The position numbers and the translations under genes are program-made. The notes below the pieces were generated by a model, which did not search any database, was not told where the DNA came from, and saw only the letters and a program-made list of their open reading frames with translations. DNA of 64,000 bases from Micromonospora sonchi (lineage in GTDB: Bacteria > Actinomycetota > Actinomycetes > Mycobacteriales > Micromonosporaceae), in contig NZ_BMNB01000007.1 in NCBI RefSeq assembly GCF_014646235.1, positions 62,001 through 126,000 on the forward strand, written 5' to 3'. This document shows, one piece after another, positions 54,939 through 63,764 of the stretch. Numbering within the stretch: the stretch's first letter is position 1; each line of letters opens with the position of its first letter.

Positions 54939-56282
54939 TCAGGCGGGGGTGGGGGGAGTGGGGAGGGTGGGGGGAAGCAGGGCTTCGGCCAGGGCGGGGA
55001 GGAGGAGGCGGATCTGCCATTCGCGGGCGTGGTGGGTACGGAGGGCCTCCGCGACCGTCGTCTCGGTGATCTCCTCGGGGGGCTGCCAGGCGATGCGGCG
55101 GATGGTGTCGGGGGTGATCAGGTTCTCCGGCGGCAGGTGGTGTTCGCCGGCGGTGCGCACCACCACCTCGCGGCAGCGTGCCAGGCGCGCGGCGGCAGCC
55201 GGGTCCCGCTCGGCCCACCGGTGCGGTGGGGGCGGGCCCTCCACGGCCGGCGTCACCGGCAGCGCGTCCTCCGGCAGCTGTCGGGCGTCCTCCAGCGCGG
55301 TCAACCAGGTGCGGGCCAGCCGGCGCACCGACCGGCCACCGAAGCCGGGGAGGGTGAGCAGCGCCTTCTCGTCCTTCGGGTCCAGCTCGGCCGCCGCGAC
55401 GATGGCCGAGTCGGGCAGCACCCGACCCGGTGCCGAGTCGCGGCGGGCGGCGATCTGGTCGCGGGCGTACCACAACGAGCGGACCCGAGCCTGCGCCCGC
55501 GCCCCGCGTACCCGGTGGATGCCGGAGGTGCGCCGCCACGGCTCGGCGCGTACCCGGGGCGGCTGGGCCCCGGTGCGCACCAGCGCGGCGAACTCCTCAG
55601 CCGCCCACTCCGACTTGCCCTGCCGGGTCAGCTCCGCGTCGAGCGCGTCGCGCAGGTCGGTCAGCAGCTCCACGTCCAGCGCGGCGTAGGTCAGCCAGGA
55701 CTGCGGCAGCGGCCGGCTGGACCAGTCCGCCGCGGAGTGGTGTTTCTCCAGGCTGAACCCGAGCAGCTGCTCGGTGAGCGCGGCCAGGCCCACCCGTTCG
55801 AAGCCGGCGAGCCGGGCGGCCAGCTCGGTGTCGAACAGCCGGCGCGGGCGCAGCCCCAACTCGGCCAGGCAGGGGAGATCCTGGTTCGCCGCGTGCAGGA
55901 CCCATTCCGCCTCGGCGATCGCCGCGTCGAGGGCCTTCAGGTCGGGCAGGGGCAGCGGATCGATCAGGGCGGTGCCGGCGCCGCCGCGGCGCAGCTGCAC
56001 GAGGTACGCCCGCTGGCTGTAGCGGTAGCCCGAGGCGCGCTCGGCGTCCAGGGCCACCGGCCCGGTGCCGGCCGCGAATCGCGCCACCATCTCGGCGAGC
56101 TGCTCGGGCAGGGCGATCGGTTCAGGGGTGCCCTCACGGGGCGCGGTCAGCGGCACGGACTCGCTGCCGGTGGGTTCGGTCCCCGCGTCCGACGGCTCCG
56201 ACCGCGCCGACGGCGGGTGGTGCGTGTCGTGCCCCGTACGGCTTGCGGCGGCCCGACGGCGCAGGGGTGGTTCGTCGGTCAC
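54939..56282 (-). CDS. rnd: Ribonuclease D
   Basis: The 447-residue protein has the DEDDy exonuclease motifs: LDAERASGYRY (Asp-Glu), NQDLPCLAELG (Asp) and TYAALDVELL (Tyr-Asp). An HRDC domain (about 255-335, KDEKALLTLPGFGGRSVRRL) and a C-terminal extension follow. It trims the 3-prime ends of stable RNA in the cytoplasm. The N-terminal 55 residues are disordered. GTG at 56282 has TAGGGT six bases upstream (minus strand), suggesting a leaderless transcript. The rnd-DUF3000-hemE order is that of M. tuberculosis. Confidence 0.92.
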   Translation of the reverse strand: MTDEPPLRRRAAASRTGHDTHHPPSARSEPSDAGTEPTGSESVPLTAPREGTPEPIALPEQLAEMVARFAAGTGPVALDAERASGYRYSQRAYLVQLRRGGAGTALIDPLPLPDLKALDAAIAEAEWVLHAANQDLPCLAELGLRPRRLFDTELAARLAGFERVGLAALTEQLLGFSLEKHHSAADWSSRPLPQSWLTYAALDVELLTDLRDALDAELTRQGKSEWAAEEFAALVRTGAQPPRVRAEPWRRTSGIHRVRGARAQARVRSLWYARDQIAARRDSAPGRVLPDSAIVAAAELDPKDEKALLTLPGFGGRSVRRLARTWLTALEDARQLPEDALPVTPAVEGPPPPHRWAERDPAAAARLARCREVVVRTAGEHHLPPENLITPDTIRRIAWQPPEEITETTVAEALRTHHAREWQIRLLLPALAEALLPPTLPTPPTPA

Positions 56283-56345
56283 CTGACAACCCTAGTGCGC
56301 GACCGGATCGCGCGGCGCGCACCCGCCCCCGTCGCGTGTCGGCCG

Positions 56346-56918
56346 TCAGCCGGTGATGGCGGTGCGGCGTTCCGGCAGGGCGGTGACGCCCGGCGGAGGC
56401 AGCCCGGCCGTGGAGGCGAGCAGGGTGCACCAGGCGTGCAGGTGCGGGGTGAGGTCGACGCCGGTCGGGGTCCACGAGGCGCGGATCTCGATGTCACTCG
56501 CCGCGGGCGGCCCCGCCAGCTCCCCGAACCGGGTCGACATGGTCTGGGTGATCGTCCCCCCGATGGCCCGGTGCCCCGCGCCCTGGGCGTCGAGGGCGTC
56601 GGTGAGCCAGGTCCAGCCCACCCCGGGCAGCAGCGGATCGGCGGCGAGGTCGACCTCCAGCTCGGCGGTCACGTAGGTGACCAGCCGCAGGGTGCCCTGC
56701 CAGGTCTCGTGGCCGGCCGGGTCGTGCAGCAGGATCAACCGCCCGGTGGCCACCTCGTCACCGTCGCGCAGCACCGACGCGGAGAGCGCGAAGGCGTACG
56801 GCGCCAGCCGCTGAGGCGCGGCGACCTCCTCCAGGAGGATCTCCGGCCGGGGCGCCGCCGACCGCAGACCGGCGACCGCGCGGGCAAAGGTGTCCGGAAG
56901 CGCGATCGGGGCGGCCAT
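56346..56918 (-). CDS. DUF3000 family protein
   Basis: The 190-residue protein contains the DUF3000 features RPEILLEEVAAPQRLAPYAF, GRLILLHDPAGHETWQGTLR and GWTWLTDALDAQGA. The family is actinobacterial, cytoplasmic and uncharacterised (Rv2680 in M. tuberculosis). The ATG at 56918 has TAGGCT six bases upstream on the minus strand and no ribosome-binding site, so it is probably leaderless. It is divergent from hemE. Confidence 0.9.
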   Translation of the reverse strand: MAAPIALPDTFARAVAGLRSAAPRPEILLEEVAAPQRLAPYAFALSASVLRDGDEVATGRLILLHDPAGHETWQGTLRLVTYVTAELEVDLAADPLLPGVGWTWLTDALDAQGAGHRAIGGTITQTMSTRFGELAGPPAASDIEIRASWTPTGVDLTPHLHAWCTLLASTAGLPPPGVTALPERRTAITG

Positions 56919-57040
56919 GCCCGCAGCCTATGCCGCCGTCCGCGCTCCGGCCGGGACGGCACGCCGACGATCCACTCGCCGATGATCGTGTGCACGTCAC
57001 AAAGAGGGCGGTAGGCGTGGGGACGGGGTGGGGCGCGTGG

Positions 57041-57046
57041 CACGAT
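57041..57046 (+). promoter_or_regulatory. Probable leaderless -10 element of hemE
   Basis: CACGAT ends seven bases before ATG 57054. This supports 57054 over the in-frame ATG at 57045, which the element would overlap. Confidence 0.4.
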
Positions 57047-57053
57047 GGCCGCG

Positions 57054-58148
57054 ATGACCACCGACAGCACGGGCACCGCCCGAGACGACGCAACCCGCCC
57101 CGGCGGGCCTGCCGACTCGCCCTTCGTGCGGGCGTGTCGGCGTCGGCCCGTCCCGCACACCCCGGTCTGGTTCATGCGCCAGGCCGGACGATCACTACCG
57201 GAGTACCGCGAGATCCGGGCCAACGTGGCGATGCTGGAGTCCTGCCGCCGGCCGGACCTGGTCACCGAGATCACCCTCCAGCCGGTCCGCCGGCACGGGG
57301 TGGACGCGGCGATCCTGTTCAGCGACATCGTGGTGCCGGTCGCGGCCGCCGGAGTCGACCTGGACATCGTGCCCGGAACCGGGCCGGTGGTGGCCGAACC
57401 GGTGCGCACCGCCGCCGACGTGCAGCGCATCCGGCCGATCGGCCGCGACGACGTGCCGTACGTGGACGAGGCGGTCCGGATGCTGGTCAGGGAGCTGGGC
57501 GACACCCCGCTGATCGGCTTCGCCGGGGCTCCCTTCACCCTGGCCAGCTACCTGATCGAGGGCGGTCCGTCGCGGACCCACGCGAAGACCAAGGCGCTGA
57601 TGTACGGCGAGCCCGAACTGTGGCACGCCCTGGCCGGCCGGCTGGCCGAGATGGCCCTGGCGTTCCTGCGGGTGCAGATCGAGGCCGGGGTCTCCGCGGT
57701 GCAGCTCTTCGACTCCTGGGCCGGCGCGCTCTCCGAGGCCGACTACCGCCGGTTCGTGCTGCCTCACTCGGCGGCCGTGCTGGCCGGGCTCGCCGACGCG
57801 GGTGTGCCCCGGATCCACTTCGGGGTGGGCACCGCCGAGCTGCTCGGCGCGATGAGCGAGGCCGGGGCCGAGGTGGTCGGCGTGGACTGGCGTACGCCGC
57901 TGGACGTCGCAACCCGCCGGATCGGGCCGGAGCAGGCCGTACAGGGCAACCTCGACCCGTGCCTGCTGCTGGCCCCGTGGCCGGTGGTGGAGGCCGAGGT
58001 ACGCCGGATCCTCGACGAGGGACGGGCCGCACCCGGGCACGTGTTCAACCTCGGCCACGGCGTGCTGCCGGAGACCGACCCGGAGATGTTGACCCGGGTG
58101 GTCGCACTGGTGCACGAGCTCTCCGCCCGGCCCGCCGACCGGGACTGA
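57054..58148 (+). CDS. hemE: Uroporphyrinogen decarboxylase
   Basis: The 364-residue protein has the family signatures [17 protein letters not shown] (substrate Arg residues), [17 protein letters not shown] with the catalytic Asp, [17 protein letters not shown], and [14 protein letters not shown]. It converts uroporphyrinogen III to coproporphyrinogen III in the cytoplasm. It heads a three-gene heme unit with the oxidase and the decarboxylase downstream. The start at 57054 is favoured by the -10-like element upstream. Confidence 0.96.
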   Translation: MTTDSTGTARDDATRPGGPADSPFVRACRRRPVPHTPVWFMRQAGRSLPEYREIRANVAMLESCRRPDLVTEITLQPVRRHGVDAAILFSDIVVPVAAAGVDLDIVPGTGPVVAEPVRTAADVQRIRPIGRDDVPYVDEAVRMLVRELGDTPLIGFAGAPFTLASYLIEGGPSRTHAKTKALMYGEPELWHALAGRLAEMALAFLRVQIEAGVSAVQLFDSWAGALSEADYRRFVLPHSAAVLAGLADAGVPRIHFGVGTAELLGAMSEAGAEVVGVDWRTPLDVATRRIGPEQAVQGNLDPCLLLAPWPVVEAEVRRILDEGRAAPGHVFNLGHGVLPETDPEMLTRVVALVHELSARPADRD

Positions 58149-58153
58149 CCGCC

Positions 58154-59563
58154 ATGACGACGCGGTGGCGGGTGGCGGTGGTCGGTGGCGGCATCGCCGG
58201 GCTCGCCGCCGCGGTCCGGTTGCGCGACCGCACCCCCGCCGGCACCGAGATCACCGTGTACGAGCAGTCCGGCGCGCTCGGCGGCAAGCTGCGCACCGGT
58301 GAGCTGGCCGGCGCTGCGGTGGAGTTCGGCGCCGAGTTGTTCCTGATGCGTGACCCGGCCGGCGGGGAGTCCGCAGCCGTGGCCCTGGTCCGCCGGCTCG
58401 GGCTGGCCGGGCGGATCGTGCACCCCACCGTCGGGCAGGCGGCCCTCGCGGTCGACGGCGGGCTGCGCCCGATCCCGGGCGGGACGCTGGTGGGCGTACC
58501 CGGGGATCTGGACAAGGTGGCGACGGTGGCCCGGCCGGACGCGGCGGCCGACCGCGACGAGGGCCGGCCGCTGCTCGGCCCCACCGACGACGTCTCGGTC
58601 GGCGCGCTGGTCCGCTCCCGGTTCGGCGACGAAGTGGTCGACCGGCTGGTCGACCCGATGCTCGGCGGGGTGTACGCCGGCCGCGCCGACGACCTCTCCC
58701 TGGCCACCACCATGCCGGCCCTGGCCCGAGCGGCCCGGGTGGAGCACACGCTGCTCGGCGCGGTCCGCGCGGCGCAGGCCGCCACGCCACGCGCCCCCGG
58801 CGAGCCGGTCTTCGGCACCCTGGCCGGCGGGCTGAGCACCCTGGTCGACGCGGCCGCGACCGCCAGCGGGGCGACCATCCGCCGGCACGCGGCGGTACGC
58901 GAACTCACCCCGACCGGGCCCGGCTGGCGGCTGACCGTCGGCCCGACCCGCGACCCCGAGCACGTCGACGTCGACGCGGTGGTGCTGGCCGTGCCGGCCC
59001 GGCCGGCGGCCCGGCTGCTCGCCGACGTCGCCCCCGGGGCCGCGGCGGGCATCGGCCGGCTGGACTATGCCAGCGTCGCGCTGGTCACCCTCGCGCTGCC
59101 CGAGCCGGCGCTGCCGGAACTCTCCGGTTTCCTGGTGCCCGCCACCGAAGGGCTGCTGATCAAGGCGTCCACCTTCTTCACCACCAAGTGGGGGCATCTG
59201 CGCCGACCGGACGGGTTGGCCCTGGTGCGCGCCTCGGTCGGCCGGTACGGCGACGAGGCCCAGCTCCAGCGCCCCGACACCGACCTCGCCGCCACCGTGC
59301 ACCGGGAACTGTCGGCGGTGCTCGGCGGGCCGCTGCCGGCCCCGGTCGACGGGCACGTGCAGCGGTGGGGCGGCGCGCTGCCGCAGTATTCCCCGGGCCA
59401 TCTCGACCGGGTGGCCGACGCGCGGGAGGTGCTGCGGGCGGCGCATCCGACGCTGACCGTGGCCGGCGCCGGCTACGACGGGGTCGGCATCCCGGTCTGC
59501 GTCCGCTCCGGCGAGACGGCGGCCGAGGAGATCATCACAGCACTGGAAGGATCGGGCAGATGA
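58154..59563 (+). CDS. hemY: Coproporphyrinogen III / protoporphyrinogen oxidase (HemY/CgoX-type)
   Basis: The 469-residue flavoprotein has the FAD dinucleotide motif [19 protein letters not shown] at its N-terminus. [38 protein letters not shown] and the C-terminal FAD segment [20 protein letters not shown] follow. In actinobacteria this enzyme oxidises coproporphyrinogen III to coproporphyrin III in the coproporphyrin-dependent pathway; the adjacent ChdC gene supports that role. It starts five bases after hemE and overlaps chdC by ATGA. Confidence 0.93.
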   Translation: MTTRWRVAVVGGGIAGLAAAVRLRDRTPAGTEITVYEQSGALGGKLRTGELAGAAVEFGAELFLMRDPAGGESAAVALVRRLGLAGRIVHPTVGQAALAVDGGLRPIPGGTLVGVPGDLDKVATVARPDAAADRDEGRPLLGPTDDVSVGALVRSRFGDEVVDRLVDPMLGGVYAGRADDLSLATTMPALARAARVEHTLLGAVRAAQAATPRAPGEPVFGTLAGGLSTLVDAAATASGATIRRHAAVRELTPTGPGWRLTVGPTRDPEHVDVDAVVLAVPARPAARLLADVAPGAAAGIGRLDYASVALVTLALPEPALPELSGFLVPATEGLLIKASTFFTTKWGHLRRPDGLALVRASVGRYGDEAQLQRPDTDLAATVHRELSAVLGGPLPAPVDGHVQRWGGALPQYSPGHLDRVADAREVLRAAHPTLTVAGAGYDGVGIPVCVRSGETAAEEIITALEGSGR

Positions 59564-60261
59564 CCGAGACGAGCAACGCGGCCCGGCTGCGGGAACTCAA
59601 CGCCAGCATCCGCTACACCATGTGGTCGGTGTTCCGGGTCAACTCGCCGCTGCCGTCGCTGCGCGACAACATCACCGGCGAGGTCGAGTCGCTGATCGAG
59701 GAACTGGCCGCCAAGGACGTGGTGGTCCGCGGCACGTACGACGTGGCCGGCCTGCGCGCCGACGCGGACCTGATGATCTGGTGGCACTCCTCGTCCAGCG
59801 ACGACCTCCAGGACGCCTACCTGCGGTTCCGCCGCACGGCCCTGGGTCGGGCGCTCACCCCGGTGTGGTCGCAGATGGCGCTGCACCGGCCGGCCGAGTT
59901 CAACAAGAGCCACATCCCGGCGTTCCTCGCCGGCGAGGAGGCCCGCGCGTACCTCTGCGTCTACCCGTTCGTCCGCTCGTACGACTGGTACGTGCTGCCC
60001 GACGCCGAGCGGCGGGAGATGCTCTCCGAGCACGGCAAGATGGCCCGGGGCTACCCGGACGTACGCGCCAACACGGTCGCCTCGTTCGCGCTCGGCGACT
60101 ACGAGTGGATGCTCGCCTTCGAGGCCGACGAGCTGCACCGGATCGTGGACCTGATGCGTGACCTGCGCGGCTCGCGGGCCCGGCTGCACGTACGCGAGGA
60201 AGTCCCCTTCTACACCGGTCGCCGCCGCCCCATCGCCGACATCATCTCCAACTTGATGTAA
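59560..60261 (+). CDS. chdC: Hydrogen-peroxide-dependent heme synthase / coproheme decarboxylase
   Basis: The 233-residue protein is a chlorite-dismutase-fold ChdC (HemQ). It has [13 protein letters not shown] at the start, the catalytic Tyr region [14 protein letters not shown] and the heme-ligand His region [12 protein letters not shown]. It decarboxylates coproheme to heme b, the last step of the pathway. The ferrochelatase gene is not in the window. ATG overlaps the hemY stop as ATGA. Confidence 0.95.
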   Translation: MTETSNAARLRELNASIRYTMWSVFRVNSPLPSLRDNITGEVESLIEELAAKDVVVRGTYDVAGLRADADLMIWWHSSSSDDLQDAYLRFRRTALGRALTPVWSQMALHRPAEFNKSHIPAFLAGEEARAYLCVYPFVRSYDWYVLPDAERREMLSEHGKMARGYPDVRANTVASFALGDYEWMLAFEADELHRIVDLMRDLRGSRARLHVREEVPFYTGRRRPIADIISNLM

Positions 60262-60266
60262 GGAAG

Positions 60267-60310
60267 CCGGTCGGGGCCGCGCCGGAGGGAGAAGGCGCGC
60301 CCCCGACCGG
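60267..60310. terminator. Bidirectional stem-loop terminator
   Basis: A 17-base stem with one mismatch (starting CCGGTCGGGG) and a 10-base loop lies between the convergent chdC and LPMO genes. Confidence 0.8.
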
Positions 60311-60312
60311 GG

Positions 60313-61425
60313 TCAGGCGGTCGCCGTGCAGGTCAGCGTCGGCGTGTTGTTGGTGCTGCCGCTCGAGGCCAGGAGCCCGAAGGTGGTACTGGCTCCGGCA
60401 CCGAGGCTGCCGTTGTAGCTGACGTTGGTGGCGGTCACCGTGGAGCCGCTGGAACTGACCGTGGCGTTCCAGACCTGGCTGACCTGTTGGCCGTTGGCGT
60501 ACGTCCAGGTCACCCGCCAGCCGCGGATGGGCGCGTTGCCCGCCGTCACCTGCACCTCGGCCTGGAAGCCGCCGGACCAGGTGTTGGTGACCCGGTACAT
60601 CGCCGAGCACGCGCCCGTCGCCGGCGGAGCGGTCGTGGGCGGGGCGGTGGTCGGCGGGGCGGTGGTCGGCGGGGGAGTGGGGGTCGGCGAGGTGGTCGGC
60701 GGCGGACTGCTCGGCGGCGGGCTGCTCGGCGGCGTGGAGCCCCCGCCGAACTGCACGTCGCTGCAGATGTAGTACGACTGGTCGGAGTGGCTGGCCTGCC
60801 AGATGGTGAAGATGACGTGCCGGCCGGTGCGATTCGGGGCGTTCACCGGGACCTCGACGGACACCCCGCCGGTCTCCGGCCGCCACTGCGAGGCCGGCGT
60901 GTTGCCGATCTGACCAACCAGTTCCAGGTGTGACCAGGCCAGCGGCGTGGTCAGTGCGTCGTAGCCCTGCCGGGTGGCGTACACCCGGATGTAGTCGGCA
61001 CCGTGACTGGCCTGGTCGTAGAACTTGAGCCGGAAGTTGTTGGCGACCGAGGTGGTCCGCCACGCGCCGACCGCGTCCATCGCCCGGTAGCGCCCGTTCT
61101 CGGTGCGCCCGCCGGAGCAGAGCTGGCCGTTCGGGATGGCGGCCTGGTGGTTGCCGGCCACACCCTCGCGGAATAGGCCGTTCCAGTTCCACATGGCGTT
61201 CGTGTCGGTCTGCCACGCCTGCCAGCACATCGGGTCCTCGGTGGCCATCCGAGGGTTCTGGAAGTCACCGCCCCAGCGCTGCCAGCAGCCGTAGTTGCGG
61301 GAGACGGGGTTGGCCACGGAACCGTGTGCCGACGCGGGAACGGCCAGCGCGGTGCTGAGCAGCGTGGCGATGGCCGCGACGGCCAGCAGACCCAGCGCGC
61401 GCGATGATCTGAGTATCTTGGACAT
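60313..61425 (-). CDS. Secreted AA10 lytic polysaccharide monooxygenase with CBM2
   Basis: The 370-residue preprotein has a signal peptide cleaved in ASA-HGS, exposing His34 as the N-terminal copper ligand of the histidine brace. The second His is His141 in FYDQASHGADYIRV, and SYYICSDVQF gives the axial aromatic residue. A Pro/Thr linker with PPTTA repeats (about 228-270) leads to a CBM2 (about 271-370, VTNTWSGGFQAEVQVTAG, GWRVTWTYANGQ, SYNGSLGAG). Such enzymes oxidatively cleave cellulose or chitin outside the cell; the CBM2 favours cellulose. GGAAAACGTTTTCC lies about 140 bases upstream. Confidence 0.93.
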   Translation of the reverse strand: MSKILRSSRALGLLAVAAIATLLSTALAVPASAHGSVANPVSRNYGCWQRWGGDFQNPRMATEDPMCWQAWQTDTNAMWNWNGLFREGVAGNHQAAIPNGQLCSGGRTENGRYRAMDAVGAWRTTSVANNFRLKFYDQASHGADYIRVYATRQGYDALTTPLAWSHLELVGQIGNTPASQWRPETGGVSVEVPVNAPNRTGRHVIFTIWQASHSDQSYYICSDVQFGGGSTPPSSPPPSSPPPTTSPTPTPPPTTAPPTTAPPTTAPPATGACSAMYRVTNTWSGGFQAEVQVTAGNAPIRGWRVTWTYANGQQVSQVWNATVSSSGSTVTATNVSYNGSLGAGASTTFGLLASSGSTNNTPTLTCTATA

Positions 61426-61530
61426 GGAGCCCCCAGGGGGAAGTCGTCGGATCGACATCGCCCAGACGCCCGGGAGTTGCCCCCTCCCGCGCCGGTGTGC
61501 GTGGCCCCAATCGTGCTGGCTCTGCCGGAA

Positions 61531-61576
61531 GAATGGCACAAGCAATCGCCATTCGTCAATGAGGAAAACGTTTTCC
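61531..61576. promoter_or_regulatory. LacI-type palindromic operator region upstream of the CBM2 LPMO
   Basis: GGAAAACGTTTTCC at 61563-61576 is a perfect 14-base palindrome with the AACGTT centre seen in LacI/GalR-family operators. A second dyad, GAATGGC (61531-61537) with GCCATTC (61548-61554), lies beside it. The 208-base interval has no gene, and a carbon-source repressor is the likely binder. Confidence 0.55.
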
Positions 61577-61633
61577 GGCAGGTCGTACCCGATCGCGGTC
61601 GGCACCCGGACGGGTCGACCACTGACCGATCGC

Positions 61634-62074
61634 TCAGGAGTGGCGGTGCATCGGAGTGTGCGGGATGCCGTCCTCGACGTACTCCGGGCCGCTGACCGTG
61701 AAGCCGTGCCGCGCGTAGAAGTCCACCAGGTGTGACTGGGCGTCCAGGACGCACGGCCGGTCGCCGATCTCGGCCAGCGCCGCGGCCATCAACCGCCCGG
61801 CGTGCCCGCCGCCGCGGACCGCCGGCGCCACCACCACCCGCCCGATCCTGGCCACGCCGCCGGGGTCGGCCAGGATCCGCAGGTACGCCACGGGCCCGCC
61901 GTCGAGCGCCAGCCAGAGGTGCCGGGTGCCGGGTTCGATGTCCCGTCCGTCGAGTTCCGGGTACGCGCACTCCTGCTCTACCACGAAGGTGTCGACGCGT
62001 AGTCGCAGCAGGTCGTGGAAGGTGCGGGTGTCCAGGTCGGCGAAGGCGGCGACCCGTAGTTCCGGGCTCGGCAT
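61634..62074 (-). CDS. GNAT family N-acetyltransferase (ElaA-like)
   Basis: The 146-residue protein starts MPSPELRVAAFADLDTRTFH and shows the ElaA pattern LLRLRVDTFVVEQECAYPEL DGRD and the acetyl-CoA loop RGGGHAGRLM, ending FYARHGFTVSGPEYVEDGIP. The substrate is unknown. It is on the same strand as the Cys-rich gene at 62092, which ends 17 bases upstream of this start. Confidence 0.87.
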   Translation of the reverse strand: MPSPELRVAAFADLDTRTFHDLLRLRVDTFVVEQECAYPELDGRDIEPGTRHLWLALDGGPVAYLRILADPGGVARIGRVVVAPAVRGGGHAGRLMAAALAEIGDRPCVLDAQSHLVDFYARHGFTVSGPEYVEDGIPHTPMHRHS

Positions 62075-62091
62075 CCCGCCAGGTTAGGCCG

Positions 62092-62352
62092 TCAGCTCGG
62101 GCGGGCGCCGACGGCGTCGCGGATCTCGGCGCCCTGCTCGGCCTCCACGGCCCGCGCGCAGTGTCCGCAGCAGAAGAAGCGGCCGGACACCTCAACGCCG
62201 TGCCCGACGATCCTGATCTGACAGTGTTCGCAGATCGGCGCCAACTTGTGCACGGCGCACTCGAAGCAGTCGAAGGTGTGCACGTCGCCGCTGACGGTGC
62301 GTACCTCGAAGGCCATCCAGTAGTCGTTTCCGCAGACCTCGCACGTCGCCAC
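62092..62352 (-). CDS. Small Cys-rich metal-binding protein
   Basis: The 86-residue protein opens VATCEVCGNDYWMAFEV and has CFECAVHKLAPICEHCQIRI and FCCGHCARAVE, giving four CxxC-type pairs with interspersed His. This suggests two structural zinc sites. Similar actinobacterial proteins are labelled prokaryotic metallothionein-like, but that function is unproven. GAGGGG lies upstream of the GTG at 62352. It is probably cotranscribed with the GNAT gene. Confidence 0.75.
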   Translation of the reverse strand: MATCEVCGNDYWMAFEVRTVSGDVHTFDCFECAVHKLAPICEHCQIRIVGHGVEVSGRFFCCGHCARAVEAEQGAEIRDAVGARPS

Positions 62353-62541
62353 GGTGCCATCCCCTCGCAGTCGGTGTCCCGCCCAGCGTGCGACCCGCTG
62401 GCACCGATGCCGGGTGGAAACGGTCCAGGTCACCCGGGTGGGGCGGCGTGTCGCACCGGCGCGTCGGCCGTTGTACCGGATGACCTGGCCGGTGGCGGCG
62501 GCCCGGCCGCCGGTCCGTAGAGATCGCGAACCGGGAGGACG

Positions 62542-62820
62542 ATGATGATCAAGAGAAACCGACTCTTCGGCACCCAGACCCGGATCACCTTCTGTCTCCC
62601 GCGGGACACCCCGCCCGGCACGGTCAGCGTCGTCGGCTCCTTCAACGGGTGGCAGCCCGGTCAGCACGTGCTGGTGGCCCGCCGGGACGGCACCCGGACG
62701 GTGACCGTACGCCTCGGCCCCGGCCCGCACCGCTTCCGCTACCTGGCCACTGGCGGGCTGTGGTTCGACGACGAGTCCGCCGACCAGGTGGACGAGCAGG
62801 GTGGCCTGCTGGTGCTGTGA
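62542..62820 (+). CDS. CBM48 (isoamylase N-terminal/glycogen-binding) single-domain protein
   Basis: The 92-residue protein consists of one CBM48-like immunoglobulin fold: TRITFCLPRDTPPGTVSVVG, SFNGWQPGQHVLVARRDG, RTVTVRLGPGPHRFRYLA and WFDDESAD. FNGW is the carbohydrate-contact motif. It has no catalytic domain and no signal peptide, so it may bind glycogen or act as a partner of glycogen enzymes. GGGAGG precedes the ATG. Confidence 0.82.
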   Translation: MMIKRNRLFGTQTRITFCLPRDTPPGTVSVVGSFNGWQPGQHVLVARRDGTRTVTVRLGPGPHRFRYLATGGLWFDDESADQVDEQGGLLVL

Positions 62821-62846
62821 GGGGGAGAAATCTATCGACAGGCGTC

Positions 62847-62875
62847 TTTACTGTTAACAAGGTTTAAATTATGTT
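62847..62875 (+). promoter_or_regulatory. AT-rich promoter island of the chitin-type LPMO gene
   Basis: A 29-base stretch containing GTTAAC and TTTAAATTATGTT has only six G or C bases, in sharp contrast to its surroundings. It lies 44-72 bases before the start codon and is the likely promoter and regulator site. Confidence 0.45.
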
Positions 62876-62918
62876 GGTGGCACCTCACCAGGCAACACGC
62901 CGCTAAGGAGCTGCCGTC

Positions 62919-63665
62919 ATGCGCCGAAGAATCACCCTCCCACTGGTCGCGACGGGCGCCATGGTCGCCACCCTGGCCGTCGCCACCCCGGCCCAGGCCC
63001 ACGGCTACGTCTCGTCGCCGCCCAGCCGGCAGGCGCTCTGCGCCCAGAACCGGGTCCCCGACTGCGGGCAGATCCGATGGGAACCGCAGAGCGTCGAAGG
63101 CCCCAAGGGGCTGCGCAACTGCCACGCCAACATCGCGCACTTCGCCGTCCTCAACGACGACAACCGCGGCTGGCCCGCCACCTCGGTCGGCTCCACGGTC
63201 ACCTTCACCTGGGTCAACACCGCCCAGCACGCCACCCGCGACTGGGAGTACTTCATCGGCAACAACCGGGTGGCGGTCTTCTCCGGCGGCGGGCGTCAGC
63301 CCGGCGCCACCGTCTCGCACACCGTCAACCTCTCCGGCTACTCCGGCCGACAGAAGGTGCTGGCGGTGTGGAACATCGCCGACACCGCCAACGCCTTCTA
63401 CTCCTGCGTCGACCTCCAGATCGGCGGCGGGGGCGGCACCCCGCCGCCCAGCCCGAGCCCGACCACCCCGCCGGCGCCGTCGCCCACCCCGACGGCCGGC
63501 CCGACCAGCACCCCGCCGGCCGGCGGCACCTGGACCGCGGGTCGCGCGTACGCCGTCGGTGACCAGGTCACCTACGGTGGGCGTACGTACCGCTGCCGGC
63601 AGGCGCACACCGCCCTCGCCGGCTGGGAGCCCCCAAACGTACCCGCGCTCTGGCTCCTGCTCTGA
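62919..63665 (+). CDS. Secreted AA10 lytic polysaccharide monooxygenase with C-terminal CBM5/12-like domain
   Basis: The 248-residue preprotein has a signal peptide cleaved before His28 (QA-HGYV), the copper-binding N-terminal His. The second brace His is His104 in NTAQHATRDWEYF, and FYSCVDLQI carries the axial aromatic region. A Pro/Thr linker (about 173-205) joins a short chitin-binding CBM5/12 (about 206-248, TWTAGRAYAVGDQVTYGG and GWEPPNVPALWLLL). Chitin is the likely substrate, unlike the CBM2 enzyme at 60313. AAGGAG precedes the ATG. Confidence 0.93.
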   Translation: MRRRITLPLVATGAMVATLAVATPAQAHGYVSSPPSRQALCAQNRVPDCGQIRWEPQSVEGPKGLRNCHANIAHFAVLNDDNRGWPATSVGSTVTFTWVNTAQHATRDWEYFIGNNRVAVFSGGGRQPGATVSHTVNLSGYSGRQKVLAVWNIADTANAFYSCVDLQIGGGGGTPPPSPSPTTPPAPSPTPTAGPTSTPPAGGTWTAGRAYAVGDQVTYGGRTYRCRQAHTALAGWEPPNVPALWLLL

Positions 63666-63690
63666 TCCCCGCCTGCCCATGAATGCCCAG

Positions 63691-63753
63691 CGTTGATCAT
63701 GAGGTTAGCGGCAGTGGTTGATCTTCAAGGTGCCGCTAACCTCATGATCAACG
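63691..63753. repeat. GTTGATCATGA hairpin repeat, copy 4
   Basis: Perfect 23-base arms, 63691-63713 (CGTTGATCATGAGGTTAGC to start) and 63731-63753, enclose a 17-base loop that itself contains GGTTGATC. It lies between the convergent LPMO and msrB genes. Confidence 0.9.
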
Positions 63754-63764
63754 AGGGGTGGGGG

